A stretch of DNA of 64,000 bases, taken from positions 1,721,501 to 1,785,500 of the forward strand of contig BSBM01000261.1 in NCBI GenBank assembly GCA_027924585.1. The letters are read 5' to 3'. A model generated the notes under the pieces. That model was not told the DNA's origin. It did not search any database and saw only the letters and a list, made by a program, of their open reading frames with translations. Below, piece by piece: positions 23,431 to 35,601 of this stretch. Made by a program: the position numbers and the translations under genes. Each line of letters begins with the position of its first letter. The first letter of the stretch is position 1. The DNA is from Larix kaempferi. Lineage: Eukaryota; Streptophyta; Pinopsida; Pinales; Pinaceae.

Positions 23431-24251
23431 CCTTATTTGAGGCATTTACCTCAACTCCCATATACTCATGGTACACCCCTCTCATAAGGCTATTCAATTT
23501 ATAAACAAGTTTAGGTTATGCTACTTTTATTATGATTGTCCTCATAGCCTTGTTGGACTCCATTTGAATGTAAGTTCTATACCCAACATTGTGTTTCTTC
23601 ATGGAACTCTACCTCAGGGTTTGAATCTCTACCCCCTACTATATAACTAATTTCTACAACTCCATAACTTTCCTTTCTCTCTTTCCTACAAATTTCAATT
23701 TATTTTCCATTTATTGGCATTAATTATGGTTATTGGGATCCTCTTGGATATAAGATCCACCCTAAGAAACAATGATGCATGAACTTGTTTCCCTTCTACT
23801 AATAGCTAACTACCATGTAGTTTAATAGTCCCTCTTGAGGTTAGGAACCCTCTTGTGATGTAGAATAAATCCATAGTGATTGAATAGTTCCCCCAAAGTC
23901 TGGCAAAGATCTTGTGCTAAGGTACATGAGTATTTCCATTCCACACCACAAGATACTTATGGATATCATTTTGTTATGCTTTTGTTATTAGTGATATTTA
24001 TTTAAATGCAACTTCCTGAGATTCTTCCTCTATGTTCTTTGCCATTTCTTTCTCTTAAGCCTTTTGATTATCTTACAAATCTTTCAACTTCTTCTTCGCA
24101 TATTTTTTCTTCTTATTTCATGTTGAATTAGGTTGTGCCTTCGCTTGCATTTTTTACTATGTGCTTGCTCAGAGCTCTACATTATCTTCTATTCACAATA
24201 TATGCTTTCTCTCACATTTGAAGAATATGTTGATCTACACTCATTGCATGT
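23431..24251 (-). other. Probable gypsy leader, no gene
   Basis: The minus strand is Lys-rich and coiled-coil-like near 24130-24000 (KKKYAKKKLKDL), consistent with a gag N-terminal or leader part of the neighbouring gypsy. No intact frame. The last five bases, CATGT (24247-24251), are the left target-site duplication of the LARD. Confidence 0.4.
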
Positions 24252-25628
24252 TGTAATGTACCCACCCTTGGACCCAATGCAAGGAAAGGAACACGCTACC
24301 AATCTATGGGGCTTTTCATAAAACTCAGCCCATTCATTAGATGCATACAGTTAAAAACAAAGTGTGCAGATGTAAATCAAACAAATATGCACAACGGAAA
24401 TAAATTCATCCACACACATATTTTCATATGCACTCAATATATCAATATCAGTCATCAATTAATTAAAACAATGCAGAAGTAAATACACATAAGAGAATAT
24501 ACTCATCTCACTATAATGCGTTCCCAACAACTAGCTATGTCGCCACAACGTTCCTCCCAACCATATGCCAGTTGTGTTCATCAATCTCTCAACACAAATT
24601 CCACCCCCGAGCTGGGCATGATTCTTACAAGGAACATGGGACATTCAAGCTCACACACAGCCAATTAATCATTTCATCTGAGCCAAGCCAGTCCACAGCT
24701 GGGTTTAGCAGGCTACATTTGAACCCTGGATGCTTGCACTCAAGCTCAAGCCAAAGCAATAAATATCCATAACCCATACCCCAACATACTCTTTTCTCAC
24801 ATAGCAAGCACACCATTGGGCATAGATACACATTTTAAACAATGGGATTTACGAATAAGATGGCCATGGGTTTTCCCAAAGACGTTCCCAACCAAAAACG
24901 GATTGTGGGATGGGGCAAACAACCACAGGGAGGAAAAACAATTTCTTCCCCAAATATCTCAGCCTTCAACAGCCCAAAATGGTCTCTATTGAACCCTCGT
25001 TCAATTTCCCTTTCTTCCCCATTGGTATACAACACAAAAACGCCCTTTTGCCAGCTGAGGATAAAGGAAAACCATAAAAACATGGCTGGAAAACGCCCAG
25101 GTAGCTCCCCACTCGTGAGGGAGAGGAACTGGTTCGTGGGTAATGGCTTGGGGGAGCAATTCATGGCTCTTTTTTTTTGCCCAAGAAGACAAACATGATT
25201 TTCCATGAAGGGTGGCTTGCCCATACCCGAATTTGGACAGCCATACCTCTCCATTCCCAAGGCATTAACTACCTCAACCAACTCTTGGGAGAAATCAATG
25301 GTTGGGTACAAAAGTCAACATGTGTAGTTGAGGGTTTGATGGGTTCTCTCATTGACACTTGGCTTGACTTGAGTGGCTCAAGGGTTTGAATGTTTTCCCT
25401 CCCAATTCCTTGTAAAATCATGCCCCCATCTCTTCTTGCATTGCATAGCTAGTCGTGGGTATTTATTATAATGCATATTTACAATTTCAATGTGCCTGGC
25501 TAGCACGTAAACCATATGCATCACTAAATCGATGGCGGGGCCTTGGCCTTGAGCTCCTCACCACGATTTTATAACAATATTACATCATTTACAATTTAAT
25601 TCCATGGGGTCAAACTGGGGACATTACA
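24252..25628 (-). repeat. 3' LTR of the LARD
   Basis: 1377 bp, TGTAATGT to ACATTACA. It contains about 64 bp (around 25520-25583) that the 5' LTR lacks, bounded by CATCA on both sides. The open frames inside it (24835-25311 minus, 24842-25198 plus) are not conserved in length between the two LTRs and are not genes. Confidence 0.93.
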
Positions 25629-25643
25629 TTCCCCCCCCCCCTT
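25629..25643 (-). promoter_or_regulatory. Polypurine tract
   Basis: On the minus strand AAG followed by eleven G and AA ends directly at the LTR. This is the plus-strand primer site for reverse transcription and sets the element's orientation. Confidence 0.85.
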
Positions 25644-27110
25644 GAAATAACACCGTCCTCGGTGTTCCAACACTTAGGTATAAATACCCACTTTACACAT
25701 GTCTCAGAATTCACAACTGGGGGCAGGTTTGTCCTGCGTTTCATCTCTTTACTTTGAACTTTCAGGATCAAGTCCTTTGGCTTCCTCAAGCTGCTCCTGC
25801 TAGCTTTGGTCTTCCGGCTCTGCAGGTGGGCATTGCTCCAGAGCAATCCCTTCCCTTTATTCACCTTCCAGCTGGCCTACAAGTCTGGAATTTCATGGAT
25901 GCCATCTTTCTTGTTGTCCCGACAACTATCTGAGGAAGACTTCCAGCCAAAACAAATAGCTTTTGGCCTGCTTCTATGATCAATGTGCACAACTGGCTCT
26001 CGCTTTTCTCACTAGCAATCATTTAGCTAGTAACAGCTGCAACAATGGCCTTCAATGTCTCTCCTGTGAGACTTATCATGGCAATTCCTGTTAGGACAAG
26101 CATAACACAATAATAAAATTAGTCAATTATTTTCCTAATTGACTTGGAACGTCCATGCTTTACTCATGAGACTTCCACACATTTCATGCTTTCCCACACA
26201 CACATGAACTCATTCATGTTCATCCTTTCACAAGAAAATAACTATTTCAGCATTCACAATTCATTTCAAGCAATGAAACACAATTTGTTTTCATTTATGA
26301 CATGCACTCAACAATCCTTTGTTTCTAAGATGCATCAGTCAAAATGAAAGAGAAGAGTAAGAATTTCCCCCCTCTTAGTCTTGTTCCAATCCGGAGCCAC
26401 ACCATCAGTGGTGGTTCTATGCTCCTTAGCCTCTTTCACTTCAATGTGAATGCTTGGCGTGCCATCTCTTGGCTATGACATTTTAGTGTCTAAGGTCTGT
26501 CTAATGCTTTTCAACTAGGAAACCCTCCCCCGTTGTTGCTTACAGAACCTTTGGCTGCTAGGATCCATACAGTTCCACTAGCACCATATTTCATTACTGC
26601 TCATACTGAGCTCTTTAGGACAGTCATATGTCCACATGCATCCTCCAGATGCTTTCCTAGTCCTTGCTTCCAGCAGTACCTACACTCAAACATTGAATCA
26701 ATTCACATGCTTAGTGTATTTTTTTTTTTTAATAAGGTTTATCTCTAAACAAGAGTTTAAGAAATCATAATTGAATCATATACACATGTATATTCATAAG
26801 CAAGAGTTACAAGATAACCAAATACTTATCTGTATTGGATGTTTTTACTTTACTCCACAGGATCCTTCTTCGCTTTCCAAGCATTGGATTTCCCGTGGAT
26901 ACAACAATGAATGTTGGGCTAGTACGCAGGCTACTCCACAACCATTCGAATAGGCAATGCCAGGCCAGTACGTTGACTGGTTTTATCAATTGTTTAAGGG
27001 AAGGTTTGGCCAGGACGTCGGCTGCTCCACAACATCAAGTGGTTAATGTTCCCACCAACTATTCTATGAATTTACCAAGATTTTTTTTTATTTTTTATTT
27101 TTTATTTTTA

Positions 27111-27240
27111 TAGCGCCCAACTAGTTACTCTCTGGCTCTACCAAGAATTTTATAGCGCCCAACCAGTTACTCTTTGGCTTTACCAAGCATTTATAGCTCC
27201 AACCAGTTACTCTCTGGCTTTACCAAGCATTTATAGCTCT
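27111..27240. repeat. 41-42-bp tandem repeat, three copies
   Basis: TAGCKCCAACCAGTTACTC with TGGCTTTACCAAG recurs from 27111, 27153 and 27194 inside the LARD. The unit shares AACCAGT/CCAGT and CCAAG steps with the next array. 25640-27100 of the interior shows nothing else assignable. Confidence 0.75.
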
Positions 27241-27496
27241 TTCAGGGTCCTTGCTTCCTGTAATGGCCAAGGTTTTCCAATAAAGAAGCAACAATGCATT
27301 AGCTTGGTTGTCATAAGACTTATACCTGAAGTCTTCATTATTCCAAACAAGAAATAAATGAAAATGAATACTTATCTGTATTGTGCATTTTCCTCGCTAC
27401 TCCACAGGTTTCCTTCTTTGCTTTACAAGCCTTGGATCGCCTGTGGGGTGGATGCTTGGCCAGCACACATGCTACTCCACAACATCATCCGAATAG

Positions 27497-27980
27497 GTAA
27501 TGCCAAGCCTGTGCACCAACTAGGTTTATCAGGCATCCCAAGAAATTAGCATGCTAAGCCAGTACGTCGACTGGGTTTATCAAGCATTTCAAAAATCAGT
27601 ATGCTAAGCCAGTACGGCGACTGGGTTTATCAAGCATTTCAAAAATCAGTATGCTAAGCCAATACGCCGACTGGGTTTATCAAGCATACAATAACCATTT
27701 CCAAGCCAGTTCTCCGACTGGGTTTGTCAGGAAATAACACCCTTCACCAATACCTCCACAACATGCAAATAACCAATGCCAAGCCAGTCCACCGACTGGG
27801 TTTGTCAGGCATTAATTTAACAACATGCCAAGCCAGTACACCGACTGGGTTTATCAGGCATCCAACAACATTTCGCCACAACACCCCAATAACCAATGCC
27901 AAGCCAGTACACCGACTGGGTTTATCAGGCATACAACAACCATTGCCGAGCCAGTACATCGACTGGGTTTATCAGGAAAT
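27497..27980. repeat. CCAAGCCAGT-CGACTGGGTTT array
   Basis: About nine copies of GCCAAGCCAGTACACCGACT plus GGGTTTATCAGGCA. Three of them are exact 50-bp units (27550, 27600, 27650), the rest spaced about 47-75 bp apart. An outlier lies at 26958. The core CCAGT-N-CGACTGG is partly self-complementary. The same motif occurs once in each LTR (24683-24712 and 32522-32551). 27990-30320 of the interior holds no recognisable gene. Confidence 0.85.
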
Positions 27981-30323
27981 ATGAACAACATAATATGATT
28001 ACGTGGCTCCTTTTCTTATGTAACCAGTGGTTCCTTCTAGGAACTCCATAGACGACTCACTTGACTGCAGGCAAGCATGGCCCCACAATACCCACTCACA
28101 ATACACAAGGATGATACCCCTTTTCTGCAATATAGCTCCTCGGGCCTATCCATCTCTTATAGTGTCCTTTAGTGTGAGCGTAGGAAGGTTACCACTGCCC
28201 ATACAGTCCTCTTCGGCACCCTTGCTTCACTTTTCCTCTTAACGTGCAACACCAAATTGCATTTGTGTAAGCTGTTAGCACAAGAAGGATAAGCAGGCTC
28301 ATCAGTATTTCTACTAAAAAATCGTAATCATATTTCATATCATTCATTATCAAGTATTGAAACACCAGGAATGCGTCCATTCCCTTAGGGTGTAGTCAAT
28401 ATTGAAACCCTAACATAACCCATCACCCGAAAGGTATGCATCCCTTTCCGATGTGAGCCATGTAGGCCTTAGTCATACTCAAGCAGTCTGGAACAATAAT
28501 GAAATAATAAAACATGCTGTGCATATTAAATCTAATAACCAGACATGTATATCCTTAGTTAGGGTTACCGAATACTCATTTGTTTCACAGATGTATATTT
28601 TCTTCATTTGTGAAGAATGGGGGCTCCCTTCTTTGAGTTAACAGTCCTTCGGTTTTCCACCCCAATCTTTTCACATGCCATAACCCACACATGCCTTCTT
28701 GGCATAATTTACTGTCTCACTCACATGCTTTACCAACATGTAGTTCGGCTAAGACATTATCAACATTTACAATGGCGTTTCACCCGAAACCCATTTCCAA
28801 AGCATGGGATCCTTCCCATCTAGTTTGGATTTTGCAGGCCATCACACATGATCTTCCTGCAATGTGTCATCCTGGCACACTTTATCAATAGCCAAACAGT
28901 CAGCAACATTTAGCAATAAGCTTCAAATATGATTATTCCATAACCAATCAATAACATTAATAATTAAATTCAACATGAATTTACAATTCTGCCTCCTACG
29001 GAAATTGATTTGCTTAGCAATGAGTCTCTCCTCATATTGTTTGGTTCTTGTAAGTGATATCACTCTGCCCATTATGGTTTCACCTTTGCTACCATACATG
29101 AACATCCACCTATAACATGTCCTCCTAACACAATTCTTTGGTTTCTGCACATGGTAGATCTCGGTCTTTACTATGGACTTATCCTCATTGCCATACGCAC
29201 GACTTTTCTACTTGAAAACTGATACTTCAATCAGCCAAACATGTTGTGAGTATCTATGTACATAATCATTCATTGCCATAACAGTCACTGAAGTGATCTC
29301 ATAATTATAATACTCAATAATTCAAACATCTTCAGTTGTTTAACATTTGAAATGCAATGAAATATATATACATTTCTATATATGCATCATTATCACAATA
29401 AAATTGCAAGACATAGTCACACTATCCATGCAATTTAAATACTGTAAATACTCATTACTTCATATTCCATGCAGCTCTATCCTTCCAACAGAGTGCTCTG
29501 GTAGCCCATCACATGTCTACTTTCTTCATGCAATCCTTCTCCTGCATTCATAGCAGCTTATGGAATGGTCTCAGGATTAGCAATAGTCCACCATTTCATC
29601 TATTATCTAACTGCATTTAACATATATATGTCACACCCATGCATTCACACAATGCATTTCAACATGTGCATCTACATATGCACGCATATTTACAACATTT
29701 ACTGAATATTTCAATGCACATCTCCTCAATGCCATCTTGCATGATTTCATGAATACTATGCATTCAAACATACTATGGCTTGACCATGATAGGTCCATAA
29801 GTCCTCAGTTGCTTTGGTTGTTAAACTCACAACCAATATTCACAAATGGCATGATATGAATTCATATGAATGCATTGAGGTTTCTAGAAACTATAGGGTG
29901 TAAGGCTCGCTGCCTTCACCTACCCGCACCTGACCATACTTGGTAGGTTAACATTCACATTTAGGCACTCAATACCACATGCAAACCAAATCATCATAGT
30001 TTAACGGTAGTTGAAGGGATCTTACCAAATCCTCTTTCAACATTCATGCAATTAAGCACCGTTAACCCTTACCTGCATGGTTGTTATTAATATCGCTTGA
30101 TGTTACCTGATCAGTCGGCCTCTTACCAAGGCTACTCAGTCCTTTTTCCAACATCATGATCATGGATTTGTTGCACCATCCTCTCTTCATGAGGTTGGAT
30201 GCAACAATCATCATCCACATCCTTAGCCATGCTTCGGTTGTCTTTGGTCCTACACCCAATGTGAACACGACTTATTATTAGAAACCACAATTATTGTCTT
30301 AAGTGGCTCATTGTATATGTAAA

Positions 30324-30605
30324 ACCTCACTATTTTACCAATATGCAATATCATATATATGCAAAAAAAATTTCACATCCACTGTGCAATATGCCATCTA
30401 GTACATATTCACTTGATCTATCTATCCTCTTGCATTTCTAGCATCCCTATGCCATAATTTTTTTACCTCACTATTTTACCAATATGCAATATCATATATA
30501 TGCAAAAACATTTTCACATCCACTGTGCAATATGCCATCTAGTACATATTCACTTCATCTATCTATCCTCTTGCATTTCTAGCATCCCTATGCCATAATT
30601 TTATT
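30324..30605. repeat. 141-bp tandem duplication plus T-rich tract
   Basis: Two nearly identical copies (30324-30464 and 30465-30605, ACCTCACTATTTTACC start). They are followed directly by an ATTT-rich run with a T tract to 30651. The near identity suggests a recent duplication within the LARD. Confidence 0.9.
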
Positions 30606-31038
30606 TTATTTTATTTTTATTTATTTATTTATTTATTTTTTTTTTTTTCCAGAATATAAATACAATAGCAAGAGAGGAGTTAAGGATTTCTTCCCAATTT
30701 CTCATTCCATCATGGAGTTCCTCATCCACATCATAGCTAATCCTTTCCTTCGCTTCCCTACCAAGCATACAAACAATCATTAGCTATGACATTATCATGA
30801 ATTAGCAATTCAACATATACATGTGTGCAATCATTCATTCTTGCTATTTCCCAAACATGCAATTCTTATGCTATAAACAGAAATAGTTTAAGGTGAGGCA
30901 TTTTCCCTTTCATCTTCCATAATGGATATCACAACCAATTTCTCTTGTTGAGAATTCCATCCTTTATGCAATCTGTGCTCCTCATCCCAAGAGTGCATTT
31001 CACACTTTCAATGACTATCTCCGGGGGACGACAGGGGT

Positions 31039-31097
31039 CAAGGGGGCTTGCCCCCTTGTGGCCGCCACTACAGGGCGGGTCGAGGGCAGCGCCCTCG
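31039..31097. promoter_or_regulatory. Two GC-rich hairpins in the LARD leader
   Basis: 31039-31058 is a perfect inverted repeat with 9-bp arms (CAAGGGGGC) and a TT loop. 31081-31097 has 7-bp arms (CGAGGGC) and an AGC loop. Both stand out in AT-rich surroundings. On the minus strand they lie downstream of the primer site and the 31-bp array, in the position of a leader. A role in RNA dimerisation or packaging is conjecture. Confidence 0.55.
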
Positions 31098-31212
31098 TTT
31101 TTTTGTTTGTAAATCTTTCCATTTCGCGCAATTTGGCGCATAAGTTCCAAGACAATTTTTCCATTTTCGGCACCTGAAAATCTCCCTGAAAAATGGCTGA
31201 AATTCCTTGTTC

Positions 31213-31950
31213 CGGAGCAACTTGTGGAGTTCTTCCGCAATTTCGGAAGAGAATTCCCTTCGCAATTTCGGAAGAGAATTCCCTCCGCAGTTTCGGAAGA
31301 GAATTCCTTCCACAGTTTTGAAAGAGAATTCCTTCAGCAGTTTCGGTGTGGTTTGCCGAATGCTTCCGCAGTTGCGGGGCGGTTTGCCGAAGGCTTCCGC
31401 AATTGTGGGGCGATTTGCCGAAGGCTTCCGCAATTGTGGGGTGGTTTGCCGAATGCTTCCACAATTGCGGGGCGGTTTGCCGAAGGCTTCCGCAATTGCA
31501 AGGCGATTCGTGGAACTCTTCCGCAATTTCGGAACGATTCGCGGAGCTCTTTCGCAATTTCAGAACGATTCATGGAACTCTTCCGCAATTTCGGAACGAT
31601 TCGCAGAGCTCTTCCGCAAATTTCGGAACGATTTGCCGAACTCTTCCATAATTGTGGGACGATTCGTGGAATCCTTCCGCAGTTTCGGGCCAACTTTCTG
31701 AATTCTTCCGCGTTGCGGAACCACTCGCGGAATCCTTTCGCAGTTTCGGGCCAACTTTCCGAATTCTTCCGCGTTGCGGAACTACTCGCGGAATCCTTCC
31801 ACAGTTTCTAGCCAACTTGCCGAATTCTTCCGCGTTGCGGAACCACTCCCGGAATCCTTCCGCAGTTTCGGGCCAACTTTCCGAATTCTTCCGCATTGCG
31901 GAACCACTCGCGGAATCCTTCCGCAGTTTTGGGCCAACTTGCCGAATTCT
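31213..31950. repeat. 31-bp minisatellite (CCGCAATTTCGGAACGATTC core)
   Basis: The array begins with 25-bp units (31232-31330) and continues as 31-bp units, later alternating in a 62-bp higher-order pattern. Each unit carries TTCCGCA and a variable GGNNCGATTCGCGGAA-like part. Because 31 is not a multiple of three and stops are rare, overlapping long frames exist on both strands. They are not genes. Confidence 0.9.
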
Positions 31951-32075
31951 TTCCGAAACAGACTTAAACAAATTTTTTCCAAAAACTCTTAAAACAATTT
32001 CGGATTCTTCTTTCCTTCTTCCTGTGATGACTATAATTGGATTTGGCCCATAGAGGTCCAATGCTGCAACTCGCA

Positions 32076-32087
32076 GCTTTGATACCA
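32076..32087 (-). promoter_or_regulatory. Primer binding site (tRNA-iMet type)
   Basis: The minus strand reads TTT-TGGTATCAAAGC directly after the 5' LTR end at 32091. TGGTATCAGAGC is the usual complement of initiator-Met tRNA; there is one mismatch. Confidence 0.85.
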
Positions 32088-32090
32088 AAA

Positions 32091-33403
32091 TGTAATGTAC
32101 CCACCCTTGGACCCAATGCAAGGAAAGGAACATGCTACCAATCTATGGGGATTTTCATAAAACTCAGCCCATTCATTAGATGCATACAGTTAAAAACAAA
32201 GTGTGCAGATGTAAATCAAACAAATATGCACAGCGGAAATAAATTCATCCACACACATATTTTCATATGCACTCAATATATCAATATCAGTCATCAATTA
32301 ATTAAAACAATGCAGAAGTAAATACACATAAGAGAATATACTCATCTCACTATAATGCGGTCCCAACAACTAGCTATGTCGCCGCAACATTCCTCCCAAC
32401 CATAGGCCAGTTGTGTTCATCAATCTCTCAACACAAATGCCACCCCCGAGCTGGGCATGATTCTTACAAGGAACAGGGGACATTCAAGCTCACACACAAC
32501 CAATTAATCATTTCATCTGAGCCAAGCCAGTCCACAGCTGGGTTTAGCAGGCTACATTTGAAACCTGGATGCTTGCACTCAAGCTCAAGACAAAGCAATA
32601 AATATCCATAACCCATACCCCAACATACTCTTTTCTCACATATCAAGCACAACATTGGGCATAGATACACATTTTAAACAATGGGATTTACGAATAAGAT
32701 GGCCATGGGTTTTCCCAAAGACGTTCCTAACCAAAAACGGATTGTGGGATGGGACAAACAACCACAGGGAGGAAAAATGATTTCTTCCCCAAATATCTCA
32801 GCCTTCAATATCCCAAAACGGTCTCTATTGAACCCTCATTCGATTTCCCTTTCTTCCCCACTGGTATACAACACAAAAACGCCCTTCTCCCAGTTGAGGA
32901 TCAAGGAAAACCATAAAAACATGGCTGGAAAACACCCAGGTAGCTCCCCACTCGTGAGGGAGAGGAACTGGTTCGTGGGTAATGGCTTGGGGGGGCAATT
33001 CATGGATCTTTTTTTTTTCCCAAGAAGACAAACACGATTTTCCATGAAGGGTGGCTTGCCCATACCCGAATTTGGACAGCCATACCTCTCCATTCCCAAG
33101 GCATTAACTACCTCAACCAATTCTTGGGAGAAATCAATGGTTGGGTACAAAAGTCAACATGGGTAGTTGAGGGTTTGATGGGTTCTCTCATTGACACTTG
33201 GCTTGACTTGAGTGGCTCAAGGGTTTGAATGTTTTTTGTCCCAATTCCTTGTAAAATCATGCCCCCATCTCTTGTTGCATTGCATAGCTAGTCGTGGGTA
33301 TTTATTATAATGCATATTTACAATTTCAATGTGCCTGGCTAGCACGTAAACCATATACATCATTTACAATTTAATGCCATGGGGTCAAACTGGGGACATT
33401 ACA
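32091..33403 (-). repeat. 5' LTR of the LARD
   Basis: 1313 bp, same ends as the left LTR. It lacks about 64 bp present in the other copy, between two CATCA repeats, which suggests a microhomology deletion. The downstream target duplication CATGT follows at 33404. Confidence 0.93.
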
Positions 33404-33408
33404 CATGT

Positions 33409-34834
33409 AAATTTTCTTCTTGAATTATTTTTGGTTCCCCTACCCCCTCCCAATTGGACTCAATGTACATTATGCCTTTAGATTTCTCTAATGTTTAACT
33501 TAATGTTTATTATTTCAAGATAATAAGTACCCACCTCATATTTACCCTTACGAGTTTCCTAATTGGATTGTTTTCATGTATAGTTGAGGTTGGGCCTAAA
33601 AGGGTTACCCATCTATAAAACAAACAAATAAATCCACATTGATCTACCAATCAAGCAAGCTTAGTTAAAATAGGTCTATATCTTATTTCTAAAGACTTCA
33701 AGTGTTATTGAACCAAATGGATCAACCATATATTAGTTTATTTCAAATCACTATCCAGATAAAAATTGTGATATTATACCATGAATGAGACACTATAAAT
33801 TAGACAAGCAAAATGTGATATAATAAATAAGAAGAACTTAATAAACTTAAATAGTGAATTAGATCACAACACCATAACATGCTTTCTAGATTAACTTGTT
33901 AATCCCTTAAATTGATCAATATTTGCATTTACCCATGATTAGTATGATATGTTAATAGCGTAGATATCAAAGCCAATCACACAGAGCACCATAGAGCATA
34001 GTGTTTAAGTGGGGAAGCCTTAGTATCAAGAGGAAACCCATTGCAAATAGAGAATGCAACACTTATATTAAATAACCCAATAGTACATTAGTCCATCCCT
34101 ATAACATTGATCACTATATTCGTTGCTTTAGGATTTTCATATATCCCAATAACAAAGGAAAAAGAATATCAACCTAACCACCTATATTCAATCTCTAGTT
34201 GCGTCTAATTGTTAGTTGACCTTGTAACTTTTAATCACTAGGTCAAGCACCCTTCTTAGTCATCTTAGTTTATTAAGACTACTTTGCATTACCTATTGAA
34301 AATGGGTATTAAATACAAAAAAGGGTGTTCACACCCAACATTATCCAAACCAAGAACTCTAAATGGCCTCTTGGCTACAATGCTTAGTTTAGTCAATATT
34401 ATATCACTTGAATCGTTACTTGTTGTTGGATATTGACTATTGTTTGTGGTATCATATTTTCCTTGCTTTTCATTACTCAAGCCGTGGTTGTGGGAAACAA
34501 GTTCTTTGTTGTTTCATCCACTATATATTTTCCACTTGATGCTCTACTAGTTTTTCTCATACTTCTTTGATTTGATTCAGAAGGTCCTTTTTGGTTGACT
34601 TTTCTTCTAATCTGGTAATGTCCTTGACATTGAATTTGTTCAATTCCTCCTAGACTTTGCCCAACATTTGTTAACCTTGATTGGTGAGGTCTAGTATCTC
34701 TATCCATTGTTTTATATATTTATCACCCCATCCTTCTTTTGAGCGTTATCTTTCTTGCAAGCTTCATTTGAATTATTTCCTTGATTCATCTATCACTACC
34801 ATGAATGCTTCTTAAGCTTGTTGTTGGTGATATT
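33409..34834. other. Unassigned region right of the LARD
   Basis: AT-rich. On the minus strand 34707-34477 reads a hydrophilic stretch (IRRKVNQKGPSESNQRSMRK) and 34480-34289 another short one. Neither is recognisable. As the LARD split a minus-strand gypsy, this is plausibly the rest of its leader. Confidence 0.35.
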
Positions 34835-35562
34835 TGTAGTATCCCGGTTTTGACCTTTTGGTTGTTTTGGACCAAATTGTAAATAACTGGCTATAACGAT
34901 GGGAGTTAAATTATATAATTGACCCTGATTGTAAATGGAGAAATTATCATGTGTGAATTCTTATTGTGGAGCTTAAGACCAAGGTCTCAACATGCATTTT
35001 CGATACTATGCTTTCAATATACCATGAGGAAGAATTACCTCAGTATTCTCAAGATGTGCAAACATTATTTTGAGATTTAGTATAAAAGGTCCAAGTTTGA
35101 TTGGGGAAAGAGTAGAAGAGGGGTTATGAGTCCACTATAGGGGGAGATGAAAGGGGGTCGAAGGGGTTGATAAATAATCCTAATTTTACTAATTTTACTA
35201 AAGTCTCACAACCTTCATCTTTTCACCATGTGCCTTATTGAATACCCTAACCACCAATCATTAAATGTAGATGGTGGTTAATGGGGAAGCCTACCTTCCA
35301 TTGTCAGGAAGGAATGGGAGTTGAGTACAAGTCTAGAGAAGTGTAAGAGACTCCATCTCTACAATTATTTGAATTGCATGGATGTTCAAACCATATACTT
35401 TCCCATGCACTCTCTTCTTGTAATTCAAATTAACTATTCCATTCACTTCATTCTATTCCATTCCATTTGATTCGGGAATCCCATTTGTGAAGGGTGTGAT
35501 CCCATGCTATGTTGGAGATTGTAATTTGATCCTGTAAGTGACTAGGTAGAACGGTAGAAGAC

Positions 35563-35601
<39 letters not shown>

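Larger units (their letters stand above)
16510..24251 (-). mobile_element. Degenerate Ty3/gypsy element (Tat-like), interrupted
   Basis: On the minus strand the order from high to low coordinate is gag/protease (23430-22080), an extra RNase H (21770-21480), RT (20960-18990), RNase H (18990-18690) and integrase (18617-16510). All parts carry stops and shifts. A solo LTR (17284-17821) lies in integrase and an unclassified insertion (19081-20100) in RT. The LARD at 24252-33403 lies 5' of gag, so the leader may continue at 33409. The LTRs of this element are not securely identified. Confidence 0.75.
24252..33403 (-). mobile_element. Complete LTR retrotransposon without gag/pol (LARD type)
   Basis: A 9152-bp element with two long, near-identical LTRs (24252-25628 and 32091-33403) starting TGTAATGT and ending ACATTACA. 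It is flanked by an exact 5-bp target duplication, CATGT at 24247-24251 and 33404-33408. A polypurine tract adjoins the left LTR, and a tRNA-iMet-type primer site lies three bases from the right LTR, both on the minus strand, so the element reads right to left. The 6.46-kb interior has no recognisable gag, protease, RT or integrase, only tandem arrays and AT-rich DNA. It would need proteins from an autonomous partner. About 40 LTR differences by eye over 1.31 kb indicate a fairly recent insertion. Confidence 0.92.

Noticed and set aside
24835-25311. 158-codon minus-strand frame in the LARD LTR (and 161 codons plus strand at 32681-33166)
   Set aside because: The frames are not conserved between the two nearly identical LTRs: lengths differ widely because of single changes.
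27497-27980. Regularly spaced repeats resembling a CRISPR array
   Set aside because: Plant retroelement context; the spacers are also repetitive, spacing is ir­regular and no cas genes are present.
31015-32133. About ten overlapping long frames, up to 195 codons
   Set aside because: All arise from the 31-bp minisatellite with few stops; the peptide repeats switch frame every unit.
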